57,993 nt of DNA, from the NCBI GenBank assembly GCA_016744995.1, contig JADGDG010000026.1, positions 1 through 57,993 on the forward strand, read 5' to 3'. The notes beneath the pieces were generated by a model. That model did no database searches. It was not told where the DNA came from and saw only the letters and a program-made list of their open reading frames with translations. How positions within the stretch are numbered: the stretch's first letter is position 1; every line of letters begins with the position of its first letter. Made by a program: the position numbers and the translations under genes. Source of the stretch: Gammaproteobacteria bacterium (GTDB lineage Bacteria; Pseudomonadota; Gammaproteobacteria; GRL18). Of the stretch, positions 7,546-17,156 are shown piece after piece.

Positions 7546-8292
7546 ATGCGAGTCTCTCGTTTTTTTATTGATACCCCTCTCTGTCAGGGACAGCACCTTA
7601 CTCTCCCACCTAACTTGATCAATTACATTGTCAATGTTCTGCGGCTCAAAACAGATGATACTATTGTTCTTTTTAATGGTCAGCAAACCGGAAAAACCGG
7701 AGAATTCACAGCTGTATTAACTGAAGTAACAAAGCGTCATGCAGTTGCTTATATTGAGAATTTTACAGAAAAAAACACTGAACCCCGGATAAATATACAT
7801 CTATTTCAGGGTATCTCTCGCAGTGAAAAAATGGACTTTACAATTCAAAAAGCCATTGAACTTGGAGTCAGTGAAATTACTCCTGTATTAACCCAAAGAT
7901 CTAACACAGGAAAACTTAATGCAAAACGTCAGCAAAAGAAGATGCAGCACTGGCAAGGAATTGCAAATAGTGCCTGTGAGCAGTCAGGGCGTACAGTCCA
8001 GATTATAATAAATGAGCCGATCCAGCTTGAAAAAATGAATCTGTTTGATGCAGAAATTAAGTTACTACTCTCTCCAGATGCCCATTCAAAGCTTTCTGAA
8101 CAATCTGATCTCCTCCCAAAAACAGTGAACCTTTTTATTGGCCCTGAGGGTGGACTAAATAATGAAGAAATTAATTGGGCTTGTAACAATGGTTATCAGA
8201 AGATAAGACTGGGGCCAAGAATTTTACGTACGGAAACTGCAGGACTCGCAATACTAAGCATCCTGCAATATTTATGGGGTGATTTAGCTTAA
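7546..8292 (+). CDS. rsmE: RsmE, 16S rRNA m3U1498 methyltransferase
   Basis: This 248-residue SPOUT-class (trefoil-knot) methyltransferase modifies U1498 of 16S rRNA. Diagnostic motifs are visible: the N-terminal MRVSRFFID and PPNLINYIVNVLRLK PUA-like part, KMDFTIQKAIELGVSEI, and the SAM-binding knot motifs FIGPEGGLNNEEI and RLGPRILRTETAGLAIL. The length is normal. It is convergent with chpC, the stop codons being 13 bases apart, and in many gammaproteobacteria rsmE sits near gshB, algH and ruvX. The only ATG near the conserved start was used. Confidence 0.95.
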   Translation: MRVSRFFIDTPLCQGQHLTLPPNLINYIVNVLRLKTDDTIVLFNGQQTGKTGEFTAVLTEVTKRHAVAYIENFTEKNTEPRINIHLFQGISRSEKMDFTIQKAIELGVSEITPVLTQRSNTGKLNAKRQQKKMQHWQGIANSACEQSGRTVQIIINEPIQLEKMNLFDAEIKLLLSPDAHSKLSEQSDLLPKTVNLFIGPEGGLNNEEINWACNNGYQKIRLGPRILRTETAGLAILSILQYLWGDLA

Positions 8293-8305
8293 ACCTGAAT
8301 AACGG

Positions 8306-8812
8306 CTACTCTGCCATCACCTCACTGACAATATCTTCCAAAAATGAGATTTTTGGAATAAGGTAATCTTCCCCATCCAACTTAATATAGGTTACACTTT
8401 CATTGTTTTTATCACCTGGAGCTACACGAACTTCATCAATTAAATTCAAACTGGGTATTGACTGACAACCTAAAGCAATAAAAGGAGAACAGCCTTTATT
8501 ATTCGGTGTGTTTAAGATAAGTACTCTGCGATATTTCTGCGGCTTCGAGGCATTAATATTCATCACCTTTTCAAAAATAACAACCGGGATATCCTGCTCA
8601 CGCCATTTCAACATTCCACCAAACCATTCGGGTGCTCCCAGCAGAGGCTGAATATTCCCGGGTTCAGTGACCTCCGCAACTGAGGCATTAGGTATCAGCA
8701 TCTTATAGCTCAGGAAATTTAGAGTAAGACAGCGTACTCTATCATCCTGACTAGCAACATTTCTTGATTTTTTGGCTTCGATACCACGAATAACACGACT
8801 ATTCTGATCCAT
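8306..8812 (-). CDS. chpC: ChpC, CheW-like adaptor of the Pil-Chp system
   Basis: This 168-residue CheW-fold protein has a basic N-terminus, then VRCLTLNFLSYKMLIPNASVAEV and GGMLKWREQDIPVVIFEKV, the usual two-subdomain CheW pattern. In Pseudomonas ChpC is an accessory adaptor thought to link chemoreceptors to the ChpA kinase. Position supports the call: it is the last gene of the pilGHIJK-chpABC run, 58 bases after chpB. It is more diverged than PilI, which is usual for ChpC. Confidence 0.8.
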   Translation of the reverse strand: MDQNSRVIRGIEAKKSRNVASQDDRVRCLTLNFLSYKMLIPNASVAEVTEPGNIQPLLGAPEWFGGMLKWREQDIPVVIFEKVMNINASKPQKYRRVLILNTPNNKGCSPFIALGCQSIPSLNLIDEVRVAPGDKNNESVTYIKLDGEDYLIPKISFLEDIVSEVMAE

Positions 8813-8870
8813 TATTGATCCATTTTTATCTACTTAATAAGCTCAGAGTTCAGTACATCATAACAAGTAA

Positions 8871-10013
8871 TTAAACAATATAAGAGTCTTTACCCATATA
8901 CTGGACGGCAATTTTAAGAGCCAGTGCCTCAGGTGAACCGGAATAACTGACTAAATTTGCCTTGCGTACCGAATCAGGCATGCTGCTGATCACACAAGTA
9001 TCGGTGCTTTGAGCCCAGATAATACCATTATATTTATCAGAAAACTGCTGACTCGCCAGAACTCCATCTGCTCCCATGCCACTGAATATGATAACACCAG
9101 ACTGTTTTTTAAAACTGTGAGTCACATCCTCTATCACACAATCAATTGAAGGCTTATAATGACCATTCCAACCACCTTCTATAAATTTTATTTCACCACT
9201 TTCATTAAGGCTCATTCTATTATCAACAGGCACAACTACTACTTCGCCATGCCTCAGTGTGTCACCAGAAACGCCTTCCTTGACATAAAAACTACTGATC
9301 CGATCCAGCTGATTTGCCAGCAATGATACAAATCCCTCACCCAGGTGCTGCGCTAGAACAAATGCCACTGGTAACTCTTTTGGGATCCTTGCAAGAAAAC
9401 GTTTAACAGCCTCAGGGCCTCCAATTGACGCGCCTAAAATCCAGACATTTGTTATATCATCGGATATCACATTTTCCAGTACATCGGCAGGGACAGCTAA
9501 TGTACTTATGCTGGCTGTACTAACTGCATCAGCTGAAGAAACAATTTGCTCAATTATTTGCACCTCCTGCTCAGGAGTCTCATTATTGTTAAGAGTAGTC
9601 GCCGTTTGATTATCTTCTACAACAACCTCATCAGGCATCTCATGAGTAACGACTTTATCACCGACTAATTCTGCAAGTTTAGTCGCCAATTTATCAACCG
9701 CCCGGGTAGAAAAACAGTCCCCATCATTTGCTTCATTTAACTCATCAAAAGCATTGTCATGAAAGAGGATGGGTAAATCAATTTTTTCTAACAATAAATC
9801 AAGTGCATCATCGTCATCTTCATAACTGTCATCCATATCAACAAGGATAACATCTGCCTTAATATTATGTTCCAGCTGTTCAACAAACTTAAAACTCAAA
9901 AAATCACAGAGAACAACATCAGCACCATGTTTTGCAAGAATTTCTTGCAGGCATCTTTGGTTCATCTCAGAACCAGATGCGATAACGAGTTGAACATCTT
10001 TAAGTTTTTGCAT
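8871..10013 (-). CDS. chpB: ChpB, CheB-type receptor methylesterase of the Pil-Chp system
   Basis: The protein has 380 residues. The N-terminal ~120 residues look like a degenerate receiver domain (VILVDMDDSYEDDDD), followed by a linker to about 175. The C-terminal CheB esterase domain keeps the catalytic triad: S196 (LGASIGGPEAV), H223 (LAQHLGEGF) and D316 (GMGADGV). It removes methyl groups that PilK adds to PilJ. It lies 29 bases after chpA, on the same strand. The receiver part lacks the usual conserved lysine pattern, so control by phosphorylation is uncertain. Confidence 0.9.
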   Translation of the reverse strand: MQKLKDVQLVIASGSEMNQRCLQEILAKHGADVVLCDFLSFKFVEQLEHNIKADVILVDMDDSYEDDDDALDLLLEKIDLPILFHDNAFDELNEANDGDCFSTRAVDKLATKLAELVGDKVVTHEMPDEVVVEDNQTATTLNNNETPEQEVQIIEQIVSSADAVSTASISTLAVPADVLENVISDDITNVWILGASIGGPEAVKRFLARIPKELPVAFVLAQHLGEGFVSLLANQLDRISSFYVKEGVSGDTLRHGEVVVVPVDNRMSLNESGEIKFIEGGWNGHYKPSIDCVIEDVTHSFKKQSGVIIFSGMGADGVLASQQFSDKYNGIIWAQSTDTCVISSMPDSVRKANLVSYSGSPEALALKIAVQYMGKDSYIV

Positions 10014-10042
10014 CTATAATACTATATGTTAGAACGAGCCAA

Positions 10043-13000
10043 CTAAACCTCAGTCAATTTTCTAATATTTTTAATAAGATCATGTTCCTGATATGGTTTA
10101 CCCATATATTCATTAACCCCAATTTTCATTGCCCTGTCTCTGTGCTTATCACCTGTTCTTGAGGTGATCATAATAATTGGAATTTTTTTAAATTTCTCGT
10201 CATCACGCATATGTGTTGCCAACTCAAAACCATCCATCCGTGGCATTTCAACATCCAGTAACATGACATCCGGAATTATTTCATGTAACATTGCAATTGC
10301 ATCGACACCATCTTTTGCAGTAACTACCTGATAATCATAACGGCTCAATAAACGCTGTGTTACTTTCCTTACCGTAATTGAATCATCAACTACCATGACG
10401 ATTGGAATAGCATTTTCTACAACTTCCACTTCGACACTTTCTTCTGACGCCAGTCTCTTCATTGCACCTGCACGTGCAAGGACACCCAGATCTAAAATCA
10501 GGGATATTTTTCCATCACCCAGAATTGTTGCACCGGTAACACCTTTCACTGTACTTAATTGAGAGCCAACTGATTTCACAACAATTTCACGACTTCCCAG
10601 AAGACCATCAACAAAAAGCGCAACACGATGTTCTCCCGAACGTGCTAGCAAAATAGGCGCCTTACTTTTTTCATCCGGCAATAAAGGTGTATTAATTCCA
10701 AGTGCAGAGCCCAGATGCATGAACTGATACTTCTCATCATGCCATTGATAGTAGGTATCATTGGTCGCGGTTAACTGAGCAAGAACATCTCCTGTTTCCC
10801 GAATTATATTTTCAATACCAACCAATGGAATGGCAAAAATCTCTTCGCCAACTTCAACCATTAATGCTCGGCTCACTGACATTGTCAACGGCATAAGAAC
10901 TCTGAAAGTAGAGCCTTTGCCTTCTTCTGAATCAATTTCAAGTGTACCATTAAGCTGTTTTATTTCAGCATTAACAACATCCATACCGACACCACGGCCA
11001 GAAATCTGACTTACTTCAGTAGCAGTACTAAATCCAGACTCAAGAATAAAATGGATAATATCTTGCTCACTTAATTGAGCATTTTCAAGCATCATTCCAT
11101 GCTCAATTGCGTTTAAACGCACTGCCTCAATATTAACACCGGCACCGTCATCAGTTACTTTAATATCAATTTCAGAACCATCACGTCCGATGATCAGTTT
11201 AATTTTACCGGTTGGTCTTTTGCCCTTTACTACACGTTCTTCGGGCATTTCAATACCATGTGCCACAGCATTACGCAACATATGCTCAAGAGGTGCCATC
11301 ATTTTTTCTAATACACGGCGATCGATTTCCTGATCACCACCATGAAGTTCAAAATTAACCTGTTTCCCCAGTTCTTTGGATGTCTGTCGAATGATACGCC
11401 TGAGTCGTGTTAATTGACTCTTGAAAGGCACCATACGAGTGCGCATTAAACCTTCCTGCAAGTCGGTATTTACCCGCCCCTGCTGGATCAGAAGTGTTTC
11501 TGATTCCGCACTAAGGTTTTTCATCGTTCCTTCAATGTTATCAAGGTCAGATACTGTTTCAGCCATAGCACGGGTGATCTGCTGCATCGTGGAAAAGCGA
11601 TCAAATTCCAGTGGATCAAATTCTTCATAGCGTTCATAACCCAAAGACTCTGCCTGATCCCGGCGAGATTGGATCTGTGCCTCTGTTTCCATTTCAAAGC
11701 GACGTAACTGCTCTCTTAAACGGATAATCGTGGTATTCATTTCCTCGAGTGATAATTGGAATTCATTACTTCCCTGATCTAAGCGTGAGCGATAAATACT
11801 GACTTCGCCTGCATAATTAACCAGTTCATCCAGGATATCAGCACTCACCCTGACTCGTTCTGTATTTCCCGGAGCAGCTTTAGCTTGTGTTGTGTCTGCT
11901 TTTTCAGGTGCAAATTCTTTAGGCTCGGAACCATGAATGGTCTGTTCATACTCAGTAGCAGCTTCATGACTTTCTGGATCAAAAAAGTCTGCTTCAGGTT
12001 CATTGTCACCCGCATCAGCGCCAGATGTTTCAGAAGGACCATTCAGCTTATTTTCCTCTGGCTCAACCTCAGAAGTGCCGTCCTGCTCATGGCTGCTGTC
12101 TTGCTCAAGGCTGTCTTCAGCCTTAGTTTCCTCTACCGCCGAGCTTTCTTCCGAGCCAGTTAGCTCTGGTTCAAGTAACTCAATATTTTCCTCTGGCAGC
12201 AGAACTTCTTCTGTCTCAGATAAGGTAAGCTCACCCCCGGCATCTTCTGTCAAAGTAATAAGTTCATCTGCTGTTCTAACGATGCGCCCCGCTTTTAAGT
12301 CATCGAGCATATCATTCAGGGTATCATGTCCCTGATGAAGGATCTCAAAAAATTGCGGGCTCGGTGTCTGGTTTTGTTCAGTAATTTGTTCCAGTTGAGT
12401 TTCAAGGCTGTGAGTTAAATCACCGATAGCTGTGATCCCGGCCATCCTTGCACCACCCTTGATGGTGTGCAAATCTCGTAAGAGTTGATTTAATTGTTCT
12501 GAATTAGCAGGTTCATGCTTCAGTTTTGAAAGTGCATTGTCACTTGACTCCATAAGTTCTTGTGCTTCTTCAAGGAAGATTTCCATTAACTCATCGTCGT
12601 AAATGTCGGATGATGCTTCACTTTCATCCTGCACGCTTTCTTCTTTAGGAATTTTTTCTTGAGATGTCTCTTCTAAATCATTCAGAGATTCTTCATCCTC
12701 TGCATTCCATTCTTCCTCTGAAACTTGCTGCTCACTAATATTCTCAAGCTGCTGAATAATATCATTATTACTTTCAACTCTCTGGCCATTTTTTAAATGT
12801 TCAACCATGGAAGAAAGCGCATCATGCACCTGAAGCAGCAACTCAATTTGAGTATCTGAAAAAGAAACGTCAGCTTGAGTAAATTGTTCCAACTTAGTTT
12901 CGAAACTATGAGTCAAATCACCAATTGCAATGACTCCAGCCATCCTGGCCCCACCCTTGAGTGTATGCATATCTCTCAACAAGCGATTTAAAGCCTCTGG

Positions 13001-16000
13001 ATCGCTGCTGTTAGCCTTTAACTTCTGTAATGCCTGTTCACTGGATTCAAGTAATTCTTCACCTTCTTCAATGAAAATTTCAAGTAACTCATCATCATAT
13101 TCATCTGCTGGAGAGTCTTCAACTTGTAAAGAGTCTTCAACCTGTATAGAGTCTTCGACTTGTAAAGAGTCTTCAACCTGTATAGAGTCCTCAGCCTGTA
13201 AAGAGTCTTCAACTTGTAAAGAGTCTTCAACCTGTATAGAGTCTTCGATTTGTGTAGAGTCCTCAACCTGTAAAGAGTCCTCAACTTGTAAAGAGTCATC
13301 AACCTGTAAAGAGTCTTCAACCTGTATAGAGTCTTCGACTTGTAAAGAGTCTTCAACCTGTATAGAGTCCTCAGCCTGTAAAGAGTCTTCGATTTGTGTA
13401 GAGTCCTCAACCTGTAAAGAGTCCCCAATCTGTAAAGAATCCTCAATAGATAAAACCTCATCAGCCTCAAAGTCTTTATCTTCTTCCAACTCAGTATCTT
13501 CAGTTAATTCGACAGCTTCAGCTTCTGCACTTAAACGCTCTTCACTGATACTGATCTCTTCACTAACCTCACTGGCATCTAATAAATTTTCAAGCAGTAA
13601 TGTCTGCTCATATTTTTCAATAATTTTATTTTGAAGGGCCAGATTTTCCAGAGGGATATTTTTAAACTCATTCAGCTCATCTAAAGTACTTGAACTAAAT
13701 TGACAAAGTTCTACCAGTAATAAAATCAGTTCAGGATCCAGCTTCTGGCCTTTCTCTGCAATAACTTTAACTGTCTTTTCCATATGTTCACTGACATTGC
13801 CGATAGCATGAATATTTGCCATATGAGCACTGCCGCGCAGAGTATGTAAACTTCTGATTAAGAGATCATCTGGAGAACAAACATCATTGCTTAAATGACA
13901 TTGCTCCACACATTGTTCAATATTTTTAATATGACCCCGGGCCTCATTGGAAAAAATATCCAATAAAACCAGATCCATTTCATCTTCTTCAGAGTCTTCA
14001 ACTGGTAAAGAGTCCTCAACCTGTGAAGAGTCTTCAACTGGTAAAGAGTCTTCAACCTGTGGAGAGCCTTCAGCTGATAAAGAATCCTCAACCTGTAAAG
14101 AGCCTTCAGCTGGTAAAGAATCTTTAACCAGCAAAACGTCCTCATCAACGACTAAGTCTGCCGTTTCACTTCCATCAATTCCAATATCATCTCCATTATC
14201 TAAAACTGACGATGTGACAGAGGGTGATATATCAGGATCACTATTAAGAAATAAAACATCAAATACTTCGCCCTTGGCTAAGGCATGTGTATAAGCAGCA
14301 ATGCGGGATGAATCAACATTTGAAAGTCGTTGCTCTTCAAAGGCGTTAATAATTTCTGGAAGCAACTCAATACCTGACTCAACAATTGCAAAGTGTACTT
14401 CCTCAGCAATAATTGTCTCATCAATAATACGGTTGATCATATTTTCAAAAGCCCACGAAAATTCTCCCATTTCATAGGCTCCAACAAGACGCCCACTTCC
14501 TTTTAATGTATGAAAAGATCGCCGTATTTCAGTTAGCACTTCCTTGCCATCATTTCCTGACTTCCACTGAGGATAGAGTATTGAAATTTTTTCAATCTCT
14601 TCCTGAGCTTCTTCAATAAAAATTTCCATTATTTCTGGATCAACATCATCTGATGTTTCCAATTTTTTTATATCAGGATAATTGCTTACTGGTTCATTAG
14701 AGCTTGTTTCAACTGAATATTTTTTATTGTCTGAAGACGGCTTGTTACCTAAAGGGGCATTATTAGCTGAAGGCATTTCATTAATTAAAAGCTCTTCATT
14801 CTCTGAAACTGCAGAATGTTTTTCACTGGCTGGGGTCTCTACTTCAACTGGAACCTCTTCACTGGAAGCAGTCTCTGCATTGTTAATGGGAGTGTTAGAT
14901 GAATCAACCTCCTCTAGTGTTTTTTTTTCGTCACTCACCAATCTACTTTCTTTGAGCTCAGTGGCATTTTGAATAATTCGATTGATTGTTTCTGTTGCCC
15001 AGCGAAGTGTGCTGGAAATATCATCACTCAAAGAACTTTGGTTATCTCCAACAAGGCTGATCATTGATTTCATTTGGTGAGCTATTTCTTCAGCTTTGTC
15101 ATTTTGTAATAGCTTGACCTGCTCAGCAACAGAAATAACGACATTAAGTAATGTTTCTCTTGAAGCAGAGACAGAAACATCCTGCATCCAGACAGCTAAT
15201 GCCTCACTCAACTCAGACTCATAAGCAGGAATTTCAGACTTACGCCCCAATAACTGGTCGACTCCCGACTGTGCAACACTCTCAACAATTGAAAGATCAC
15301 TCTGGTTTTCAGCCACTGCCTCCAGATAATATTCCAACGCAGTAATCGTATCAGCTAAATGATGCTGCTGTTCGCCTGAAGCCAGCACGTTATCAACGAC
15401 CAAATCATTAGCAACAAAACCAGCACAATCTCTTACAATTTGAGCCCCTTGTGTTTTATTCAGAAGATCAAGAACACCACTGATGGATTGCAGATTGCTG
15501 TGAACCAGATTGATACTTTGTTCATTTTGTTCTGCATTTTGAACATTATTAGCAAATGTCTCGAACAGTGAAACGATGCCTTCTTTGGCTTTAAGCAGTT
15601 CTTTTTTTGTTTCTCCTATAACATCGGCATTCAATTCGCTTTTTTCTTGCTCTGTCATATCAAGTTTTGACAGATCAACTTCATCATCACCATCATCATT
15701 GAAATGACTGAACAAACTGCCTCGTCCCATTTCTGACACTGAAGATTCAACATAGAGAAGCGCGCTGGCAATGTCCATTAATTCTGATTGTTCAAGCACT
15801 TTCCCAGTTTCAAACATCGACTTCAGTTGTTCAATTTTTTCCTGCAGTACATTTCTTGGTGCGTTCTTACCCAGCATGGCCAGCGTATCTGAAATTTGCG
15901 TCATTGTTGAAACAATGACCTGAAGATTTTCTCCGTGTTCAGAACCTTCAGCCAGCGGAGAGTCTTCATCGGGAAGTTCGCTGACATTGCGCACAAAAAC

Positions 16001-17020
16001 ATCTAATTGTTCTTTAACATTGTTCAGATCAGCCAGAATAACACCCGTCACTGTTTCCATCAGATCTGCATTAGCACCACCCATACTGGCACGAGCATCT
16101 TCAAGTTCATTTTCATCAGGGATTATCTCGGCCAGATTATAAAAGGACTTAACGGAGTTAATTGCGGGGTTTTCTGGTTTGCTTATATTTTTACTATGAG
16201 CAATATAAAACAGTAGATTCTTCTTTAAACTTTGTAGTTCCTGCTCTTGATTCTTGCTATAAAAATCAGTTGCTTCACCAGAGTCAATCAGCTGTTTAAT
16301 ATAACGATCGGCCTGCCCTAGTAATAGTTTGGTTGAAGCACTGGAATCAATACTTTTATCCATTAAGGCTTCTATGAAGGCTTCCATCAAAGTAAAAAGT
16401 TGATAGAATACCGGTGTTTTTACACTTTCTTTCAGTTTAAAAATAACTTTTTTAATTTTATTAATACTCGCAATACTATTACTATCACGATACCAGCCCA
16501 GGAGGCCTAGATGATAATGATGGCGGATTTTTTTTGCAAGTTGGCGAGGATCAATCCCATTGTCAGTCTCAGGTACAATATTTTCCAGAGAAAGATCTGC
16601 TGAGAAAACAGCCCCTTCAGTGAGTAGTTTTTCTCCGCGAGTAGCACGTAAATCATTTAACAATGGCAATAAAACCATTGGTAAGTCACGAGCACCGCGT
16701 TCCAGACGCTCAAGATAATCAGGCAGTTGAATAAGTGCCCTCATAAGCACTTCAAAGCTATCTTCACGCTGGGAAATTTTGTCATCGTAAATGGCTTGTG
16801 ACAACAGCTCCATTTCTTCCGCCAGCAGAGTTGCTCCACCGAGCTCAAGCATGTTTAAGCTGCCTGCTACCTGATGCAAATAGGTTGTGCAGAATTGCAA
16901 CTGGGAATTATCTTCTTCGTCCTCAACAAAAGCCTCAAAATGCACACGAGCCTGTTTAAGGGTTTCATAAATCTCATCAATCACCCACTTAAGGCCGCCA
17001 TGTTCAAAGTCGGTCGCCAT
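10043..17020 (-). CDS. chpA: ChpA, giant CheA-type hybrid histidine kinase with several Hpt domains
   Basis: The protein has 2325 residues. Hpt-like histidines are visible at H49 (YLHQVAGSL, divergent), H837 (FHTLKGSGR), H1059 (LHTLRGSAH), H1352 (MHTLKGGAR) and H1518 (LHTIKGGAR). The CheA core follows: the N-box (HMLRNAVAHG), DDGAGVN and GRGVGMDVV ATP motifs near residue 2000, a CheW-like domain, and a C-terminal receiver (VVDDSITVRK, phosphoacceptor in LLDVEMPRMDG near 2257). Two acidic repeat linkers sit at about 968-1011 and 1197-1304. It drives phosphotransfer to PilG and PilH and so controls type IV pilus extension and retraction. It lies between pilK and chpB, as in Pseudomonas. Confidence 0.96.
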   Translation of the reverse strand: MATDFEHGGLKWVIDEIYETLKQARVHFEAFVEDEEDNSQLQFCTTYLHQVAGSLNMLELGGATLLAEEMELLSQAIYDDKISQREDSFEVLMRALIQLPDYLERLERGARDLPMVLLPLLNDLRATRGEKLLTEGAVFSADLSLENIVPETDNGIDPRQLAKKIRHHYHLGLLGWYRDSNSIASINKIKKVIFKLKESVKTPVFYQLFTLMEAFIEALMDKSIDSSASTKLLLGQADRYIKQLIDSGEATDFYSKNQEQELQSLKKNLLFYIAHSKNISKPENPAINSVKSFYNLAEIIPDENELEDARASMGGANADLMETVTGVILADLNNVKEQLDVFVRNVSELPDEDSPLAEGSEHGENLQVIVSTMTQISDTLAMLGKNAPRNVLQEKIEQLKSMFETGKVLEQSELMDIASALLYVESSVSEMGRGSLFSHFNDDGDDEVDLSKLDMTEQEKSELNADVIGETKKELLKAKEGIVSLFETFANNVQNAEQNEQSINLVHSNLQSISGVLDLLNKTQGAQIVRDCAGFVANDLVVDNVLASGEQQHHLADTITALEYYLEAVAENQSDLSIVESVAQSGVDQLLGRKSEIPAYESELSEALAVWMQDVSVSASRETLLNVVISVAEQVKLLQNDKAEEIAHQMKSMISLVGDNQSSLSDDISSTLRWATETINRIIQNATELKESRLVSDEKKTLEEVDSSNTPINNAETASSEEVPVEVETPASEKHSAVSENEELLINEMPSANNAPLGNKPSSDNKKYSVETSSNEPVSNYPDIKKLETSDDVDPEIMEIFIEEAQEEIEKISILYPQWKSGNDGKEVLTEIRRSFHTLKGSGRLVGAYEMGEFSWAFENMINRIIDETIIAEEVHFAIVESGIELLPEIINAFEEQRLSNVDSSRIAAYTHALAKGEVFDVLFLNSDPDISPSVTSSVLDNGDDIGIDGSETADLVVDEDVLLVKDSLPAEGSLQVEDSLSAEGSPQVEDSLPVEDSSQVEDSLPVEDSEEDEMDLVLLDIFSNEARGHIKNIEQCVEQCHLSNDVCSPDDLLIRSLHTLRGSAHMANIHAIGNVSEHMEKTVKVIAEKGQKLDPELILLLVELCQFSSSTLDELNEFKNIPLENLALQNKIIEKYEQTLLLENLLDASEVSEEISISEERLSAEAEAVELTEDTELEEDKDFEADEVLSIEDSLQIGDSLQVEDSTQIEDSLQAEDSIQVEDSLQVEDSIQVEDSLQVDDSLQVEDSLQVEDSTQIEDSIQVEDSLQVEDSLQAEDSIQVEDSLQVEDSIQVEDSLQVEDSPADEYDDELLEIFIEEGEELLESSEQALQKLKANSSDPEALNRLLRDMHTLKGGARMAGVIAIGDLTHSFETKLEQFTQADVSFSDTQIELLLQVHDALSSMVEHLKNGQRVESNNDIIQQLENISEQQVSEEEWNAEDEESLNDLEETSQEKIPKEESVQDESEASSDIYDDELMEIFLEEAQELMESSDNALSKLKHEPANSEQLNQLLRDLHTIKGGARMAGITAIGDLTHSLETQLEQITEQNQTPSPQFFEILHQGHDTLNDMLDDLKAGRIVRTADELITLTEDAGGELTLSETEEVLLPEENIELLEPELTGSEESSAVEETKAEDSLEQDSSHEQDGTSEVEPEENKLNGPSETSGADAGDNEPEADFFDPESHEAATEYEQTIHGSEPKEFAPEKADTTQAKAAPGNTERVRVSADILDELVNYAGEVSIYRSRLDQGSNEFQLSLEEMNTTIIRLREQLRRFEMETEAQIQSRRDQAESLGYERYEEFDPLEFDRFSTMQQITRAMAETVSDLDNIEGTMKNLSAESETLLIQQGRVNTDLQEGLMRTRMVPFKSQLTRLRRIIRQTSKELGKQVNFELHGGDQEIDRRVLEKMMAPLEHMLRNAVAHGIEMPEERVVKGKRPTGKIKLIIGRDGSEIDIKVTDDGAGVNIEAVRLNAIEHGMMLENAQLSEQDIIHFILESGFSTATEVSQISGRGVGMDVVNAEIKQLNGTLEIDSEEGKGSTFRVLMPLTMSVSRALMVEVGEEIFAIPLVGIENIIRETGDVLAQLTATNDTYYQWHDEKYQFMHLGSALGINTPLLPDEKSKAPILLARSGEHRVALFVDGLLGSREIVVKSVGSQLSTVKGVTGATILGDGKISLILDLGVLARAGAMKRLASEESVEVEVVENAIPIVMVVDDSITVRKVTQRLLSRYDYQVVTAKDGVDAIAMLHEIIPDVMLLDVEMPRMDGFELATHMRDDEKFKKIPIIMITSRTGDKHRDRAMKIGVNEYMGKPYQEHDLIKNIRKLTEV
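13109..13432 (-). repeat. Tandem 18-base coding repeat in chpA (18 copies)
   Basis: Eighteen units of six residues, consensus QVEDSL with variants QIEDSI, QAEDSI, QVEDST and QVDDSL, lie in frame between two Hpt domains. A higher-order period is present: the stretch from about 13141 to 13210 recurs without change 180 bases (ten units) further on, at about 13321-13390. This is a sign of recent unequal exchange or slippage. All units are a multiple of three bases, so copy-number change would keep the reading frame. Confidence 0.95.
13990..14116 (-). repeat. Second, shorter acidic repeat linker in chpA (about 7 units)
   Basis: About seven six-residue units alternate between QVEDSL and PVEDSL/PAEGSL/SAEGSP forms. 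They lie just before the Hpt domain with H1059. The unit is related to that of the longer array at 13109-13432 but more diverged. Confidence 0.85.
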
Positions 17021-17156
17021 TTCTACTCCACAATCTTATTCTTTGATATCTTAATCATATTGATAATATCTTTATTTTTATTTTTAGTTCTAAAGCAACT
17101 AGTTCGTCCCATTATTACCCATCTGGCTAAAATATAAGCAATCAGATGACTGCCCA

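Noticed and set aside
13109..13432. CRISPR-like periodic repeat
   Set aside because: The period is 18 bases with no unique spacers, and every unit is a coding hexapeptide in chpA.
13018..13470. Minus-strand frame of LYRLKTL repeats
   Set aside because: It is an alternative frame of the same chpA repeat; chpA itself has continuous homology on both sides.
12930..13634. Plus-strand open frame rich in Ser/Cys repeats (ESSTCK)
   Set aside because: It is the antisense shadow of the in-frame chpA repeat array; an 18-base unit keeps several frames open and there is no start signal or family match.
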